DNA from: Serripes groenlandicus
Taxonomy: Eukaryota > Mollusca > Bivalvia > Cardiida > Cardiidae
Reading direction: 5' to 3'
Length of the DNA stretch: 64,000 nt
Assembly: GCA_031761405.1 (NCBI GenBank)
Contig: JASEVX010000005.1
Span: 2,554,571-2,618,570, forward strand
Below, piece after piece: positions 1 through 12,224 of this stretch. How positions within the stretch are numbered: the first letter of the stretch is position 1; each line of letters starts with the position of its first letter. A model generated the notes under the pieces. That model was not told the origin of the DNA. It was given only the letters and a program-made list of their open reading frames with translations, and made no database searches. The position numbers were made by a program, and so were the translations under genes.

Positions 1-1599
1 GTGAAAAATGCACCATGGTCAACTATTCCCCATTATAATGCTTTGACAAATAACCTAAATTGAGCATATTGGACAGTTTTGAATAAGGCCCGAAGTACAT
101 GAGAAACAAATAGTATGACAAAGTTTTATGCTCATTAAATGGAAAATTAAAATTCTGCACCAGTGCAATAAACTGAACTGGTAATGAAACATACACATTA
201 ATTTACATAAGACAAAAGGAACCATGCTTGGACCCCTTGCCAAACATACCCGACTGAGGGTCAAACCAAGGAACATTTGTGCCAAATAATATTGAAAGCA
301 GTAACTGTTTTTAGACAAGTAGATTTTTTAGCACTTTAGCACTGGAAGAAAACCAGCCCAAATCCAGTTTTGTTTTTGCACCAGCTTGAGCAAACGTGTT
401 AGATGAACAAAGAAGGAACATTTTGGCGAAATTTACAATGCACTAATAGTTTCCAAAATGAAACGTTGTATTTCATGTTTGCAATATTTGCCATAGCATC
501 AAATTATGCATTGAATACAATCCACATCTTGGCATACATTTGAAAGGGGACCATCCAAAGAACCATAGAGATATATGGAAACAGTGTTTTAATGAATCCC
601 AACAGATTAAGCAAACTGAGAAAAAAGTCAAAACTGGGCCAGTAGTTTCTGACAAGAACTGTTTCAAAGGTTTTCCCTGTGTGTTGCCATGTTAGATCGG
701 TAGTGAAAGGACACATTTTGGAAAACCTATATGGGGAACATGCAAGGAACATCATTGTTGTTTGAAGCCAAAAGTTGACATTGGAAAATGACGTTTGTGT
801 TCCCAATATATCACATTGAGCCGTCATGTCTAGGTGATCTGAAAAGGTGCATACATGAAAAATATATAAGCAATGCACCAAAGGTACCGTATATACTAGA
901 TTCATGGAAATATCATGTAACTGTGACCACACAAAAAAAAAGAAAAAAAAATGTTTTAAATTCCTATTTCTTTTTCATTCTCTAAACATAAAGCAATACC
1001 CCTGCGTAATTATTAAACTATGCACATATCCTTAAAAAACATGTTGTTTTTATTTGCTAATGAAACAAAACAGACACTTTCTTTTACAGTTACTTACAGC
1101 ACAAGCTGAATGGATGAATTTTAAAAAATGCATTACTATAGAACCAATCCGAGCAGTGAGCAATGGCGAAAGGTCATGGATTGTTCTATTATCCAAAATA
1201 TGGATGAGCCTAAACATATGCGCCCGTTTTGTTATAAGTAAAATCCTAACACACCATCAGTTCGAAGGCAACGTTAGTGGTTTAACAATAGCGTTGAATA
1301 CGTAATGCTGAGGTTCTGAGTTCGAGTCGTAATGGATTACATTTTTTTTTTTAGCTTTTTATGTTTTTTCTACGTAATTGTAAATCACACAATGTCCTTA
1401 ATTTTCTTAATTTTATATTTACCTGCGTAGGTATAAATGCGGCATACACATTTAGAACGACTGTTTGCAATACGAATTACTTTTGGTGTCGTCTGCCTGA
1501 AAGGTGGGAGGCACTTATAGATCTCCTCTCCGTCGTCCGGCTATCTATCTGTCCGTCATCTTTGCATTTATTGGTCAAAATGTTGTTTCTGTTTTGCAG
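1..1599. other. Non-coding flank or intron, no gene recognised
   Basis: AT-rich sequence with short poly-A and poly-T runs. No splice-bounded coding exon is convincing. Around 1255-1345 a tRNA-like stretch (a GTTCGAGTC B-box-like motif followed by poly-T) suggests a decayed SINE; the same piece recurs near 8440-8520 in the right copy. Confidence 0.5.
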
Positions 1600-1861
1600 A
1601 TTCATTCCTAAGTGGACACACTTGTGATGAGGAGAATGGATTTTGTTAAGGTCACTTACGACATACAGATGTACAATTCAAAAGAAATATAGCTCTAGCA
1701 TGCCTATATTCGGAGTGTTGTATTTTTGTCTGGCCATTTTCTCACTTATTATCCAAGTTTCGCAGGCAAAACAGATTTTTCCGCGGAAGGCTCGTGTCAA
1801 TTGTTTAATGCCTCCTCAAGCTTCTTTTATTCCGGAGCCTAACTCCATTACTGTTCAATGA
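1600..1861 (+). pseudogene. Left copy of the membrane-anchor exon, frame broken
   Basis: Same acceptor (GTTTTGCAG ending at 1599) and same ATG at 1636 as the exon at 8778-8994. A base is missing after the AAAGAAA stretch, so the frame hits TAG after about 18 codons, and further single bases are missing in the hydrophobic stretch. Because the other copy is open, I take these losses as sequencing errors and not as biological decay. Confidence 0.45.
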
Positions 1862-2914
1862 GCTCAAATGCATTTTAGGACCATGTATATGTCTAGGAGT
1901 AAAGTGATGCAACAATTACTATGGTTTTTTGGTTTTGACTTATTTCCCAATTGTATTGACGTTTTAATATTTATTTGTTTTTTAAATTATCGTCCGAGGC
2001 AAATGTCGAAGTATGGGCTTATTCAAATGATGTTATGTTGTGGGTGGTTATCAGAAACATTCAAGGTGTAAATACTGGTGTCACAAAAATTAAGTAGTGT
2101 GGATAATTATTAATAGTATATCCATGAATTCATAGAAGATGCATTCTTCTTTTGTTATTACGCTGTCAATTATCAGAATTATTTCTTTATTTAGTGCTGC
2201 TCTTAAGTGTCCTCTGAACTGGAAGTATTATTATAAAGAGTCTGTCTACAAATAGTTTTGTTTTTATACAGGCCGATTGTGCATTGTTTGAGCCATACTT
2301 GCTCATATCAACTATGCCATATATTTTCACCTTGCATATGATTCAATAATCCCGCCTTTGACATTTTTGTATAAAAGTCATATTTCATATATTTTCCAGA
2401 TGTCGAACGACACGGAATATCTTTAGCCAATGGTATCAACAAAAAGAACAGGTTATATGATCAGGTTGGTATATGATGTTTTAGTGTGAGCATTTTTCCC
2501 TTGTGCCTCAAAGAAAAAGATACATAAGATACATATGTTTTGTTTATTAGATTATCAGAACGAATCGTGGTATGATACTGCCTAATTAGTATAATGATTA
2601 TATATTAGATTATCATTGCCCTAGTTTTGGTCACATTTTCTTACAGCTGTGTTTTTGTTTCCTATGGTGTAATAACTTTACTCCGTAATGTGCTATACTA
2701 TTAAGAATGTTCTGCTGTCAGAGGACTGATAGGTTATTAGAATACGACGGTAAACATCGAAGAGAATAGATACAGAATGCTCGTAAACCATTAGGACGAA
2801 CAACCGGCTCATATTCGTTTAGTATGAGCTACGCCATATGGAAACGAACGATTTTGAGTGTAGGACCAGAACAATGTATATATATTGGACTTATTCAGGT
2901 TATCGGAACCTTTA

Positions 2915-3045
2915 TTAACCCTTTCTCTTATATAGACGATTTTGGCAACTCTGTGGCAGACAATTTTTGAAACATTTTGGGAAAGGGATATTGCGTAAAA
3001 CGAGCAATTTCTCCTTTACACGCAATGTTTGCTTTTTTAAAACTC
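2915..3045 (+). mobile_element. Truncated TTAA-flanked MITE (right copy 10162-10305)
   Basis: Begins TTAACCCTTTCTCTTATATAG and contains the family's internal palindrome around GCAATTTCTCC. It lacks the right terminal repeat. Same family as the complete copies at 24000, 25400 and 58124. Confidence 0.6.
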
Positions 3046-3492
3046 GGCATGAACATAATTTACTTTTGCAGATTAAACAGTTAATTTACACTGTTCATTT
3101 TTAAAGGCATAATAGGTCCGCAAATAGTCGACACGAAGGTAAGACCGTTACTTTCCGCAAATATTTCCATATGTCTGTTTTTTTAAACATCCCCTGTTTA
3201 TCTGCGAATTGATCTAGAGCCCTCAGTGAGCTGATTACTGTTGTAATTGTGTATACAAACCTTAACATGCTGGCATAAATGTAATAGATTGTTTACATTC
3301 TGGTAGTTATATGCATCTATTACAAGAACAGTAAGAATAATGAAGTCGAGGTTCGTAGGCCTGCAATTACACGTCAGCTTTTAATTGAAAGTAACGTATA
3401 GATACTCCATTTCCCAAAATGTTGTATTGGTATGCATGTAGATACTTTTTAAGCGCTAATATGCCTTTAGTAAAGAAAATTATGTGTTTCAG

Positions 3493-3565
3493 ATGGAGTC
3501 GGGATATAAAAGCAGGGACCTTTCAACAAAAGCCAACCAAAATACGTCCAATACAAAACATAAAC
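3493..3565 (+). CDS. Short exon ending in the seed of the minisatellite (left copy; right copy 10767-10839)
   Basis: TGTGTTTCAG acceptor, 73 nt open in one frame (MESGYKSRDLSTKANQNT and onward), then a strong GTAAGTAC donor at 3566. It ends in phase 1. The last bases of the exon plus its donor (CATAAACGTAAGTA) are the motif repeated in every unit of the adjacent minisatellite. The protein is polar and unidentified. The acceptor, length and donor are conserved in both copies of the block, although internal bases differ. Confidence 0.45.
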
Positions 3566-4613
3566 GTAAGTACTTTGTATATTAGGTCTTCAACGTAAAC
3601 ATAAACGTAAGTATGTTGTTTATTTAATATTGAACATAAACATAAACGTAAGTACTTTGTATATTTGGTTTTCAACGTAAACACAAACGTAAGTATGTTG
3701 TATATTAGATCTTCAACGTAAACATAAACGTAAGAATGTTGTATATTAGATCTTCAAAGTAAACATAAACGTAAGTATGTTGTATATTAGATATTCAACG
3801 TAAACATAAACGTAAGTATGTTGTATATTTAATCTTTAACGTAAACATAAACGTAAGTATGTTGTATATAAGATCTTCAACGTAAACATAAAAGTAAGTT
3901 TGTTAAAGATTAGATCTTCATCGTAAACATAAACGTAAGTATGTAGTATATTAGGTCTTCAACGTAAACATAAATGTAAGTATGTTGTATATTAAATATT
4001 CAACGTAAACATAAACGTAAGTATGTTGTATATTATATCTTCAACGTAATCATAAACATAGGTATGTTGTATATTAGATCTTCAACGTAAACATAAACGT
4101 AAAGTAGTTGTATGTTAGACCTTCAACGTAAAAATAAACGTAAGTATGTTGTATATTAAATATTCAACGTAAACATAAACGTAAGTATGTTGTATATCAG
4201 ATCTTCAACGTAAACATAAAAGTAAGTGTGTTGTATATTAGATCTTCATCTTAAACATAAACGTAAGTATGTAGTATATTAGGTTTTCAACGTAAACGTA
4301 AACATAAACGTAAGTATGTTGTATATATTAGATCGTCAGCGTAAACATAAGCGTAAGTATGTTGTATATTAGATCTTCAACATAAACATAAACGTAAGTA
4401 TGTTGTATATTATATATTCAACGTAATCATAAACGTAAGTATGCTGTATATAAGATCTTCATCGTAAACATAAACGTAAGTATGTTGTGTATTAGATCTT
4501 CAACGTAAACATAAACGTAAGTATGTTGTATATTATATCTTCAACGTAAACATAAACGTAAGTATGTTGTATATCAGATCTTCAACGTAAACATAAACGT
4601 AAGTATGTTGCAA
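3557..4613 (+). repeat. 41-bp minisatellite carrying a splice-donor motif in each unit (left copy)
   Basis: About 26 head-to-tail units of roughly 41 bp. Each contains AACATAAACGTAAGTATG followed by TTGTATATTAG and a variable ATCTTCAACG segment. The array begins within the 3' end of the preceding exon and ends just before the acceptor of the next one. Individual units differ by substitutions such as GTATGTTG versus GTACTTTG, so the array is not an exact recent copy. Confidence 0.95.
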
Positions 4614-4877
4614 ATAACAGTACTACGAGTCGTGTCAGGCAAAAAGCAATCTCTTTCATTTGCGAACAATGGCGGCTAGGAAGAGCCTGTGTCAACGCAT
4701 TGGTTCATCATCGATGTAACTGTCGATCTACACTTAGGAAAGAAGCATATACTTTCTGACGAAAAATACCCCTATGACTGCTGCCCCGTTTTGTTTTCTA
4801 CTCAATGACTTTAAAGATAACTGGCCGCAATATGATGATTATATTAATGATGCTTCAAAGACACCGATTTTGTCTAA

Positions 4878-6984
4878 AGCGACTCGCTTATAATATTTAA
4901 ACCATGTGGAAGAATTAATTTACCATATATAAATAAAGAGGAGTTGTAACTTTAACGAGCTATAACGCTTTAATCAATTAAGTTATCGCTTAGGTGAAAA
5001 CATCTTCACAAAATATAATTACATGTATCTATCTTAAATATGCATATTTTATTTTTCGAGAACAAAATTATTGAGATAGTCTTTTTTTTTTAGGTTGGAT
5101 AAACGTTGTCAATTTCATATAAACAAAGAACAAAATAAAAGTACCCCTTCACTTATAATCGATGTATATCCAATATCATTAATGATATCACTTAGGTGAA
5201 AACGGTCTCGGATACTACACGTCTTCATCTACAATGTAGTTTTATTTCATTAAAATATATTTGGATTTTTAAAGATATATTTGAAAATTCATGGCTTAAA
5301 ATGTATTCGTGATAGTTGGAAAATATGTTTTTTTTTCTGATTGGGTGTATTGTATTTTGTAACTCATGACTATTTCAAGTCAAATAATAAATTCATTGAA
5401 AATTGAATTTAATCTGAGTATCATACGAAATATATGCACATATAATGAGACATAATAACTCATGTACATTTGAAATGACGAGGAACATTAATTGTTCAAA
5501 TCGAATAATAAATTAATTGAAAATTTAATTTAATTTGAGTATCATGCAAAATATATGCACATATAATGAGACAAAATATGCTTAAGTTTATTGAATTAAG
5601 TCTATCTCATGTTGTCCACGTGTAAAGTCCTCGGAAATTGTTTTTTAACTTGAAATATAACTGTTGCTTTTTGTCCGGCTATCAGGGAAAAACAATGTTG
5701 CTTTGTATTTAATTACATTTTAATTGAGAATATGATATAATCATTGTGAATAGATTTATCTTTACTGCACAGTCAAACTAAGCAGGTATCCTACTATTTT
5801 TAGAATTAGTTTGTCTCATTTCGTATTTGTCTTATTCATTACATTTTAAAGTATAAATTTGGTCACGAGCAGAAAGGATATAGTCAGGTCTGGTCTAACC
5901 CGTTCGCAACACGACCCAACTTGCGCACATCAGGTCAAGCGTTAAAGTTTGAAGCTTATGTAGTTATTTGGTTGTACAAAACTGATTAAAAGTGTGGTTT
6001 TCATATAATGGTCTCATTTTAGAACAATGCTTAAAACTAAGAAATAAATTATAATGTGATTAGCCATTGTTGAATTTAGTTATATAAATCAGAGTTTATG
6101 TATATACTGATGTTATATAATGTATTAGCTCAGATGAATTTATATGATTCTATACATGAAACATTTTCATTTACAAATGTTTGTATGATATATGTGTGTG
6201 TTTTATATGTACAATTCAAGCCGGGTATCACATACTATCTGCATATGAGAAAAAGTTAATAATTGATACTTCCTATCAATTCACGTCATAAACGCTTCCT
6301 TTTTATAGATTTTGGAATCAATAAATAATTGGATTCCTTCACCTATATTCCAATGCATTTTCTGCGACTCGTAGCATCACAATTTGTTTTTGCTCAAAAT
6401 ATCTTTAAAATTTATAGGGTGGTCCTTTGACTACCTGAGATTAGACCGATGAAGACCAAGATAAGACTACAGACATGTTCAGACTTGTCTTTGTGTACGT
6501 TGTTTTCTAGCATAGGTTCATAGTTTTAAGTACGGCTAACGCAAACTATTATACATAAACTCCTGCTATAAATGTAAAGGTTTTGTCTTTCAGGTATAAT
6601 ATTTCAAATTATCTTTTATTTTACTTATTATACTTCAAATAACAACATAATTTCAATACAATGCAAACCTTTAAATAAAGTTGCTATCACTGTAGATGAA
6701 GATCAGTCTAGGTTCTCGAAGTAATTATGCAAACGGCGTGTCATAAGCCTGCACAGTCGTGAAGTCTCATCTTGGTCTACATTGTTCGCTCCTCTTTAAT
6801 GAGTTTGTGTCAATAACTAATCCATGTGTGTGTCAGAATCATGAGTGACTATAGCGACGTTAATACATCGGTAAGAATTAAGCCTTTCCCACATACTGCA
6901 AAAACCCCACAACTAAGTCGGTTAGATATGGAACATTTATTACAATGAACGCATACTTATATATTAAGAGTTGCAATCATTGTG
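4878..6984. other. AT-rich non-coding interval (right copy ~12225-14404)
   Basis: No exon with credible splice sites or codon structure is visible. It contains the two-unit repeat described separately and otherwise simple AT-rich sequence. It probably lies upstream of, or in an intron of, the glycosyltransferase gene. Confidence 0.5.
5363..5590 (+). repeat. Two-unit tandem repeat of about 128 bp (also at ~12720-12930)
   Basis: The segment AATAATAAATTCATTGAAAA ... CACATATAATGAGACA occurs twice in a row with small differences, separated by a short unmatched spacer. Non-coding; present in both copies of the block. Confidence 0.6.
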
Positions 6985-7094
6985 ACAAAAGGAGAACATG
7001 CTCATCATAAGCGATTCTTCCTTTTTTCACGATGCTTGCAAAAGTCGTCTGCTGCAGATGCGTCAAAATGCGTCTGCATGTAGGAAAGGGTTGA
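6985..7094 (+). mobile_element. Right half of a TTAA-flanked MITE (right copy 14405-14518)
   Basis: Carries the internal CATCATAAGCGATT loop, the GTCTGCTGCAGATGCGTC segment and the terminal GTAGGAAAGGGTT. It lies 34 bp upstream of the glycosyltransferase exon acceptor, so the element sits at the end of that intron. Confidence 0.6.
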
Positions 7095-7128
7095 CACGGT
7101 TTAATTGTATGTTCGTCTACGTTTCCAG

Positions 7129-7531
7129 GCTGGCTTACTATTGGAATACCAACGATTCAGAGGCGAGACGGAAGCTACTTTCCCAGAATGCTTGAGTCAA
7201 TACTAAACAAAACAAGGGAGGAGCAACTGGGGAAAATATACATCATTGTCTTTTTGGCTGACTTCAACAAAACTGAATGGAAAAACGACATGGAAAAACA
7301 ACTTAAAGCGAACTACTCGAAGTACTTTGATACAGGTACTTTACACGTGATACGTGCCCCGGGTGAGTATTATGTCAAGTTTACCTTATCGTTGACGTCG
7401 AATAAGTTTTGGTACTGGAAGACCAAACAGAACTATGACTATTCGTACATTATGGAGTATAGTAAAGATCTGTCGGATTATTATATGCAAATGGAAGATG
7501 ACGTCATCACCGCGGAAGGATATCTGAATTC
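7129..7531 (+). CDS. GnT-IV (Mgat4)-like N-acetylglucosaminyltransferase, catalytic exon cut by the gap
   Basis: Follows a GTTTCCAG acceptor. The protein resembles the alpha-1,3-mannosyl-glycoprotein 4-beta-N-acetylglucosaminyltransferase family, Golgi enzymes that add a beta-1,4-GlcNAc branch to N-glycans. Recognisable blocks in family order are GIPTIQRRDGSYFPRML, IIVFLADFNKTEW, KTKQNYDYSYIMEYS and the metal-binding acidic cluster QMEDDVITAEGYLN. One G is missing near 7142 relative to the right copy, so the first part reads in another frame; from 7188 the frame is open to the gap. The rest of the domain is supplied only by the right copy. In molluscs this family often has several paralogues, so orthology to Mgat4A, B or C is not claimed. 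Confidence 0.8.
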
Positions 7532-7731
7532 NNNNNNNNNNNNNNNNNNNNNNNNNNNNNNNNNNNNNNNNNNNNNNNNNNNNNNNNNNNNNNNNNNNNN
7601 NNNNNNNNNNNNNNNNNNNNNNNNNNNNNNNNNNNNNNNNNNNNNNNNNNNNNNNNNNNNNNNNNNNNNNNNNNNNNNNNNNNNNNNNNNNNNNNNNNNN
7701 NNNNNNNNNNNNNNNNNNNNNNNNNNNNNNN
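7532..7731. other. Assembly gap of exactly 200 N
   Basis: A run of 200 undetermined bases. The base before it lies inside the GnT-IV-like catalytic exon; the base after it matches position 588. The flanks are therefore not neighbours in a simple sense. A reading frame that appears to cross the gap is an artefact. Confidence 0.99.
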
Positions 7732-8777
7732 TTTTAATGAATCCCAACAGATTAAGCAAACTGAGAAAAAAGTCAAAACTGGGGCCAGTAGTTTCTGACA
7801 AGAACTGTTTTCAAAGGTTTTCCCTGTGTGTTGCACATGTTAGATCGGTAGTGAAAGGACACATTATTGGAAAACCTATATGGGGAACCATGCAAGGAAC
7901 ATCATTGTTGTTTGAAGCCAAAAGTTGACATTGCGGAAAATGACGTTTGTTGTTCCCAATTATATCACATTGAGCCGTCATGTCTAGGTGATTCTGAAAA
8001 GGTGCATACATGGAAAAATATATAAGCAATGCACCAAAGGTACCGTATATACTAGATTCATGGAGAATATCATGTAACTGTGACCACACAAAAAAAAAGA
8101 AAAAAAAATGTGTTTAAATTCCTATTTCTTTTTCAATCTCTAAACATAAAAGCAATACCCCTGCGATAATATATTAAACTATGCCACAATATCCATTAAA
8201 AAACAATGTTGTTTTTATTTGCTAATGAAACAAAACAGACACTTTCTTTTACAGTTACTTACAGCACAAGCTGAAAGGATGAATTTTAAAAAATGCATTA
8301 CTATGAACCAATCCGAGCAGTGAGCAATGCGAAGAAGGTCATGGATTGTTCTATTATCCAAATATGGATGAGCCTAAACATATGCGCCCGTTTTGTTATA
8401 AGTAAAATCCTAACACACACATCAGTTCGAAGGCAACGTGTAGTGGTTTAAAGCAATAGCGTTGAATACGTAATGCTGAGGTTCTGAGTTCGAGTCGTAA
8501 TGGATTACATTTTTTTTTTTAGCTTTTTATGTTTTTTTCTACGTAATTGTAAATCACAACAATGTCCTTAATTTTCTTAATTTTATATTTACCTGCGTAG
8601 GTATAAATGCGGCATACACATTTAGAACCGACTGTTTGCAATACGAATTACTTTTGGTGTCGTCTGCCTGCGAAAGGTGGGGAGGCACTTATAGATCTCC
8701 TCTCCGTCGTCTCCGGGCTATCTATCTGTCCGTCATCTTTGCATTTATTGGTCAAAATGTTGTTTCTGTTTCTGCAG

Positions 8778-8994
8778 GATTCATTCCTAAGTGGACACAC
8801 TTGTGATGAGGAGAATGGATTTTGTTAAGGTCACTTACGACATACAGATGTACAATTCAAAAGAAAGTATAGCTCTAGCAGTGCCTATATTCGGAGTTGT
8901 TGTATTTTTGTCTGGCGCATTTTCTCACTTATTATCCAAGTTTCGCAGGCAAAACAGATTCTTTCCGCCGCGGAAGGCTCGTGTCAATTGTTAA
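8778..8994 (+). CDS. Membrane-anchor exon of an unidentified type II membrane protein (right copy)
   Basis: A TTCTGCAG acceptor ends at 8777. The ATG at 8815 opens a frame of 59 codons. Its N-terminus is short and mixed in charge (MDFVKVTYDIQ), followed by the hydrophobic stretch SIALAVPIFGVVVFLSGAF and then a basic SKFRRQNRFF patch. This order fits a signal anchor of a Golgi-type type II protein, which is how GnT-IV enzymes are anchored. The frame ends in TAA without an obvious GT donor, so the 3' boundary is not fixed. It may be the N-terminus of the glycosyltransferase downstream or a separate small gene. In the left copy (ATG at 1636) the same exon is broken by missing bases. Confidence 0.45.
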
Positions 8995-9611
8995 TGCCTC
9001 CTCATGCTTCCTATTTATTCCGGAGCCTAACTCCATTACTGCTTCCAATGAGCTCAAATGCATTTTAGGACCATGTATATGTCTAGGAGTAAAAGTGATG
9101 CAACAATACTATGGTTTTTTTGGTTTTGACGTTATTTCCCAATTGTATTGAGCGTTTTAATATTTATTTGTTTTTTAAATTATCGTCCGAGGCAAATGTC
9201 GAAGTATGGGCTTATTCAAATGATGTTATGTTGTGGGTGGTTAATCAGAAACATTCAAGGTGTAAAATACTGGTGTCACAAAAATTAAGTAGTGTGGATA
9301 ATTATTAATAGTATATCCATGAATTCATAGAAGATGCATTCTTCTTTTGTTATCTACGCTGTCCAATTTATCAGAATTCTTTCTTTATTTAGTTGCTGCT
9401 CTTAAGTGTCCAGCTGAACTGAGAAGTATTATTATAAAGAGTCTGTCTACAAATAGTTTTTGTTTTTTATACAGGCCGATTGGTGCATTGTTTGAGCCAT
9501 ACCTTGCTCGAAATCAACTATGCTAATATATTTTCACCTTGCATATGATTTCAATCAACTCCCGCCTTGTGACATTTTTGTATAAAAGTCATATTTCTAT
9601 ATATTTTCCAG

Positions 9612-9683
9612 ATGTCGAACGACAACGCGGAACTATCTTTAGCCAATGAGCTATCAACAAAAAGAACAGGTTTATATGATCAG
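9612..9683 (+). CDS. Short exon, unidentified protein (right copy; left copy 2400-2464)
   Basis: A TTTTCCAG acceptor precedes it and a GTTGGTATATG donor follows. In the right copy it reads open from ATG (MSNDNAELSLANELSTK and then RTGLYDQ). In the left copy the same exon has lost several bases and meets a stop. The low-complexity, polar composition would suit the stem region of a Golgi glycosyltransferase, but this is only an inference from position. No family is recognised. Confidence 0.4.
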
Positions 9684-10830
9684 GGTTGGTATATGATGTT
9701 TTAGTGAGAGCATTTTTCCCCTTGTGCCTCAAAGAAGAAAAGATACATAAGATACATATGTTTTGTTTATTTAGATTATCAGAACGAATCGTGGTATGAT
9801 ACTGCCTAATATAGTATAATGAATTAATATATAAGATTATCCTCATTGCCCTAGTTTTGGTCACATTTTCTTTCTACTCAGCTGGTGTTCTTTGTTTCCT
9901 ATGGTCGTAAATAACTTTACTCCGTAATGTGCTATACTACATTAAGGAATGTTCTGCTGTCCAGGAGGACTGAGAGGTTATTTGAATACGACGGTAAACA
10001 TCGAAGAGAATAGATACAGAATGCTCGTAAACCATTAGGACGAACAACCGGCTCATATTCGCTTAGTATGAGCTACGCCATATAGGAAACGAACCGATTT
10101 TGAAGTGTCAGGACCAGAACAATGTATATATATTGGACTTATTCAGGTTATCGGAACCTTATTAACCCTCTTTCCTCTTATATAGGACGCGATTCTGGCA
10201 ACTCTGTGGCAGACAATTTTTTGAAAACATTTTGGGAAGGGATATTGCGTAAAACGAGCAATTTCTCCTTTACACGCAATGTTTGCTTTTTTACAAAAAC
10301 TCGGCGATGAACATAATTTACTTTTGCAGATTAAACAGTTAATTTACACTGTTCATTTTTAAATGGCATAATAGGTCCGCAAATAGTCCGACACGAAGGT
10401 AAGGACCGTTACTGTATCCGCGCAAATATTTCCATATGTCTGTTTTTTTAAACATCCCCTGTTGTATCTGCGAATTGATCTAGAGCCCTCAGTGAGCTGA
10501 TATACAGGTTGTAATTGTGTATACAAACCTTAACATGCCTGGCATAAATGTAATAGATTGTTTACATTCTGGTAGTTATATGCATTATTACAAGAACAGA
10601 TAAGAATATGAAGACGAGGTTCGTCGGGCCTGCAGATTACACGTCAGCTTTTAATTGAAAGTAACGTATAGATACTCCATTTCCCTAAATGTTGTATTGG
10701 TATGCATGTATGATACTTTTTCTAAGCCGCTAATATGCCTTTAGTAAAGAAAATTATGTGTTTCAGATGGAGTCGGGATATAAAAGCAGGGACCTTTCAA
10801 ACAAAAGCCAACCAAATACGTCCAAGACAA

Positions 10831-11940
10831 AACATAAACGTAAGTACTTTTGTATATTAGGTCTTCAACGTAAACATAAACTAAGTATGTTGTTTATTTA
10901 ATATGAACATAAACATAAAACGTAAGTACTTTGTATATCTTGCGTTTTTCAACGTAAACACAAACGTAAGTATGTTGTATATTAGATCTTCAACGTAGAA
11001 CATCAAACGTATAGAAATGCTTGTATATTAGATCTTCAAAGTAAACATAAAACGTAAGTATGTTGTATATCTAGAATATTCAACGTAAACATAAACAGTA
11101 AGTATTGTTGTATATTTAATCTTTAACGTCAAGAACATAAACGTAAGGTATGTCTGTTATAAGATCTTCAACGTAAACATAAAAGTAAGTTTGTTAAAGA
11201 TTAGATCTTCATACGTAAACATAAACGTAAGTATGTAGGTATTATTGGTCTTCAACGTAAAACATACAAAGATCACGTATGTTGTATATTACAGACTATA
11301 TCAACGTAAACATAAACGTAAGTATGTTGTATATTATATCTTCAACGTAATCATAAACATAGGTATGTTGTACTATTACGATCTTCAACGTAAACATAAA
11401 CGTAAAGTAGTTGTATGTATAGACCTCTTCAATCGTAAAAAATAAACGTAAGTCTTTTGTATATTAAATATTCAACGTAAACATAAACGCTAAGTATGTG
11501 TTGTATATCAGATCTTCACACGTAAACATAAAAGTAAGTCGTGTTGTACTAATAGATCTTCATCTTAAAACATAAACGTAAGTATGTAGTATATTAGGTT
11601 TTCAACGTAAACGTAAACATAAACGTAAGTATGTTGTATATATTAGATCGTCAGCGTAAACATAAGCGTAAGTATGTTGCTATATGTAGAACATTCACAT
11701 AAACAATAAACGTAAGTAATGTTGTATATTATATATTCAACGTAATCATAAACGTAAGTATGCCTGTGATAAGATCTTCATCGTAAACATAAACTTAAGT
11801 ATGTTGTGTATTAGATCTTCAACCGTTAAAACATAGAACGTAAGTATGTTTGTATATTATCATCTTCAAACGTAAACATAAACGTAAGTATGTTGTATTA
11901 TCAGATCTACAACGTAAATCATAAACGTAAGTATGTTGCA
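10831..11940 (+). repeat. 41-bp minisatellite, right copy, with many indels
   Basis: Same array as 3557-4613 with unit-by-unit correspondence, but interrupted by frequent extra bases. The unit order and unit-specific variants match the left array, which argues for one underlying locus rather than independent expansion. Confidence 0.9.
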
Positions 11941-11949
11941 AATTAACAG

Positions 11950-12224
11950 TACTACGATGTCGTTGTCAGGCAAAAAGCAATCTCTTTCTATTTGCGAACA
12001 ATGGCGGCTAGGAAGAGCCTGTGTCAACGCATTGGTTCATCATCGATGTAACTGTCAGATCTACAACTTAGGAAACGAAGGCATATACTTTCTGAACGAA
12101 AAATACCCCGCTATGACTGCTGCCCCCGTCTATTGTTTTCTACATCAATGACTTTAAAGATAACTGGCCCGCACATATGCATGATTATATTAATGATGCT
12201 TCCAAAGACACCGATTTTGTCTAA
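11950..12224 (+). CDS. C-terminal exon of an unidentified protein (right copy; left copy 4621-4877)
   Basis: Starts after an AAATAACAG-type acceptor at the edge of the minisatellite. It reads CEQWRLGRACVNALVHH and later GNEGIYFLNEKYPAMTAAP; after a one-base slip it continues NDFKDNWP and ends DYINDASKDTDFV followed by TAA. The left copy is open across that slip (LLNDFKDNWPQYDDYIND) but broken earlier, so combining both supports one continuous frame. Several cysteines are present. I do not recognise the family. If it belongs to the same transcript as the exons upstream, that transcript stops here and the glycosyltransferase downstream is a different gene. Confidence 0.4.

Larger units (their letters stand above)
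1..7531. repeat. Left copy of a ~7 kb duplicated block, ending at the assembly gap
   Basis: From base 588 onward this sequence is repeated, in the same order and orientation, by 7732-14975. It includes the same exons, the same minisatellite and the same short satellites. This copy is about 300 nt shorter. Relative to the right copy it lacks single bases in the membrane-anchor exon and in the exon at 2400, where the right copy is open. In the catalytic exon after 7188 this copy is open and the right one is not. Bases 1-587 have no counterpart in the right copy because that copy starts at the gap. I read the pair as one locus assembled twice. A true recent tandem duplication is the alternative. 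Confidence 0.85.

Noticed and set aside
7188..7928. A single 246-codon reading frame running across the gap
   Set aside because: The frame only appears continuous because N is read as unknown residues. The part after 7731 is sequence equivalent to position 588, unrelated to the glycosyltransferase.
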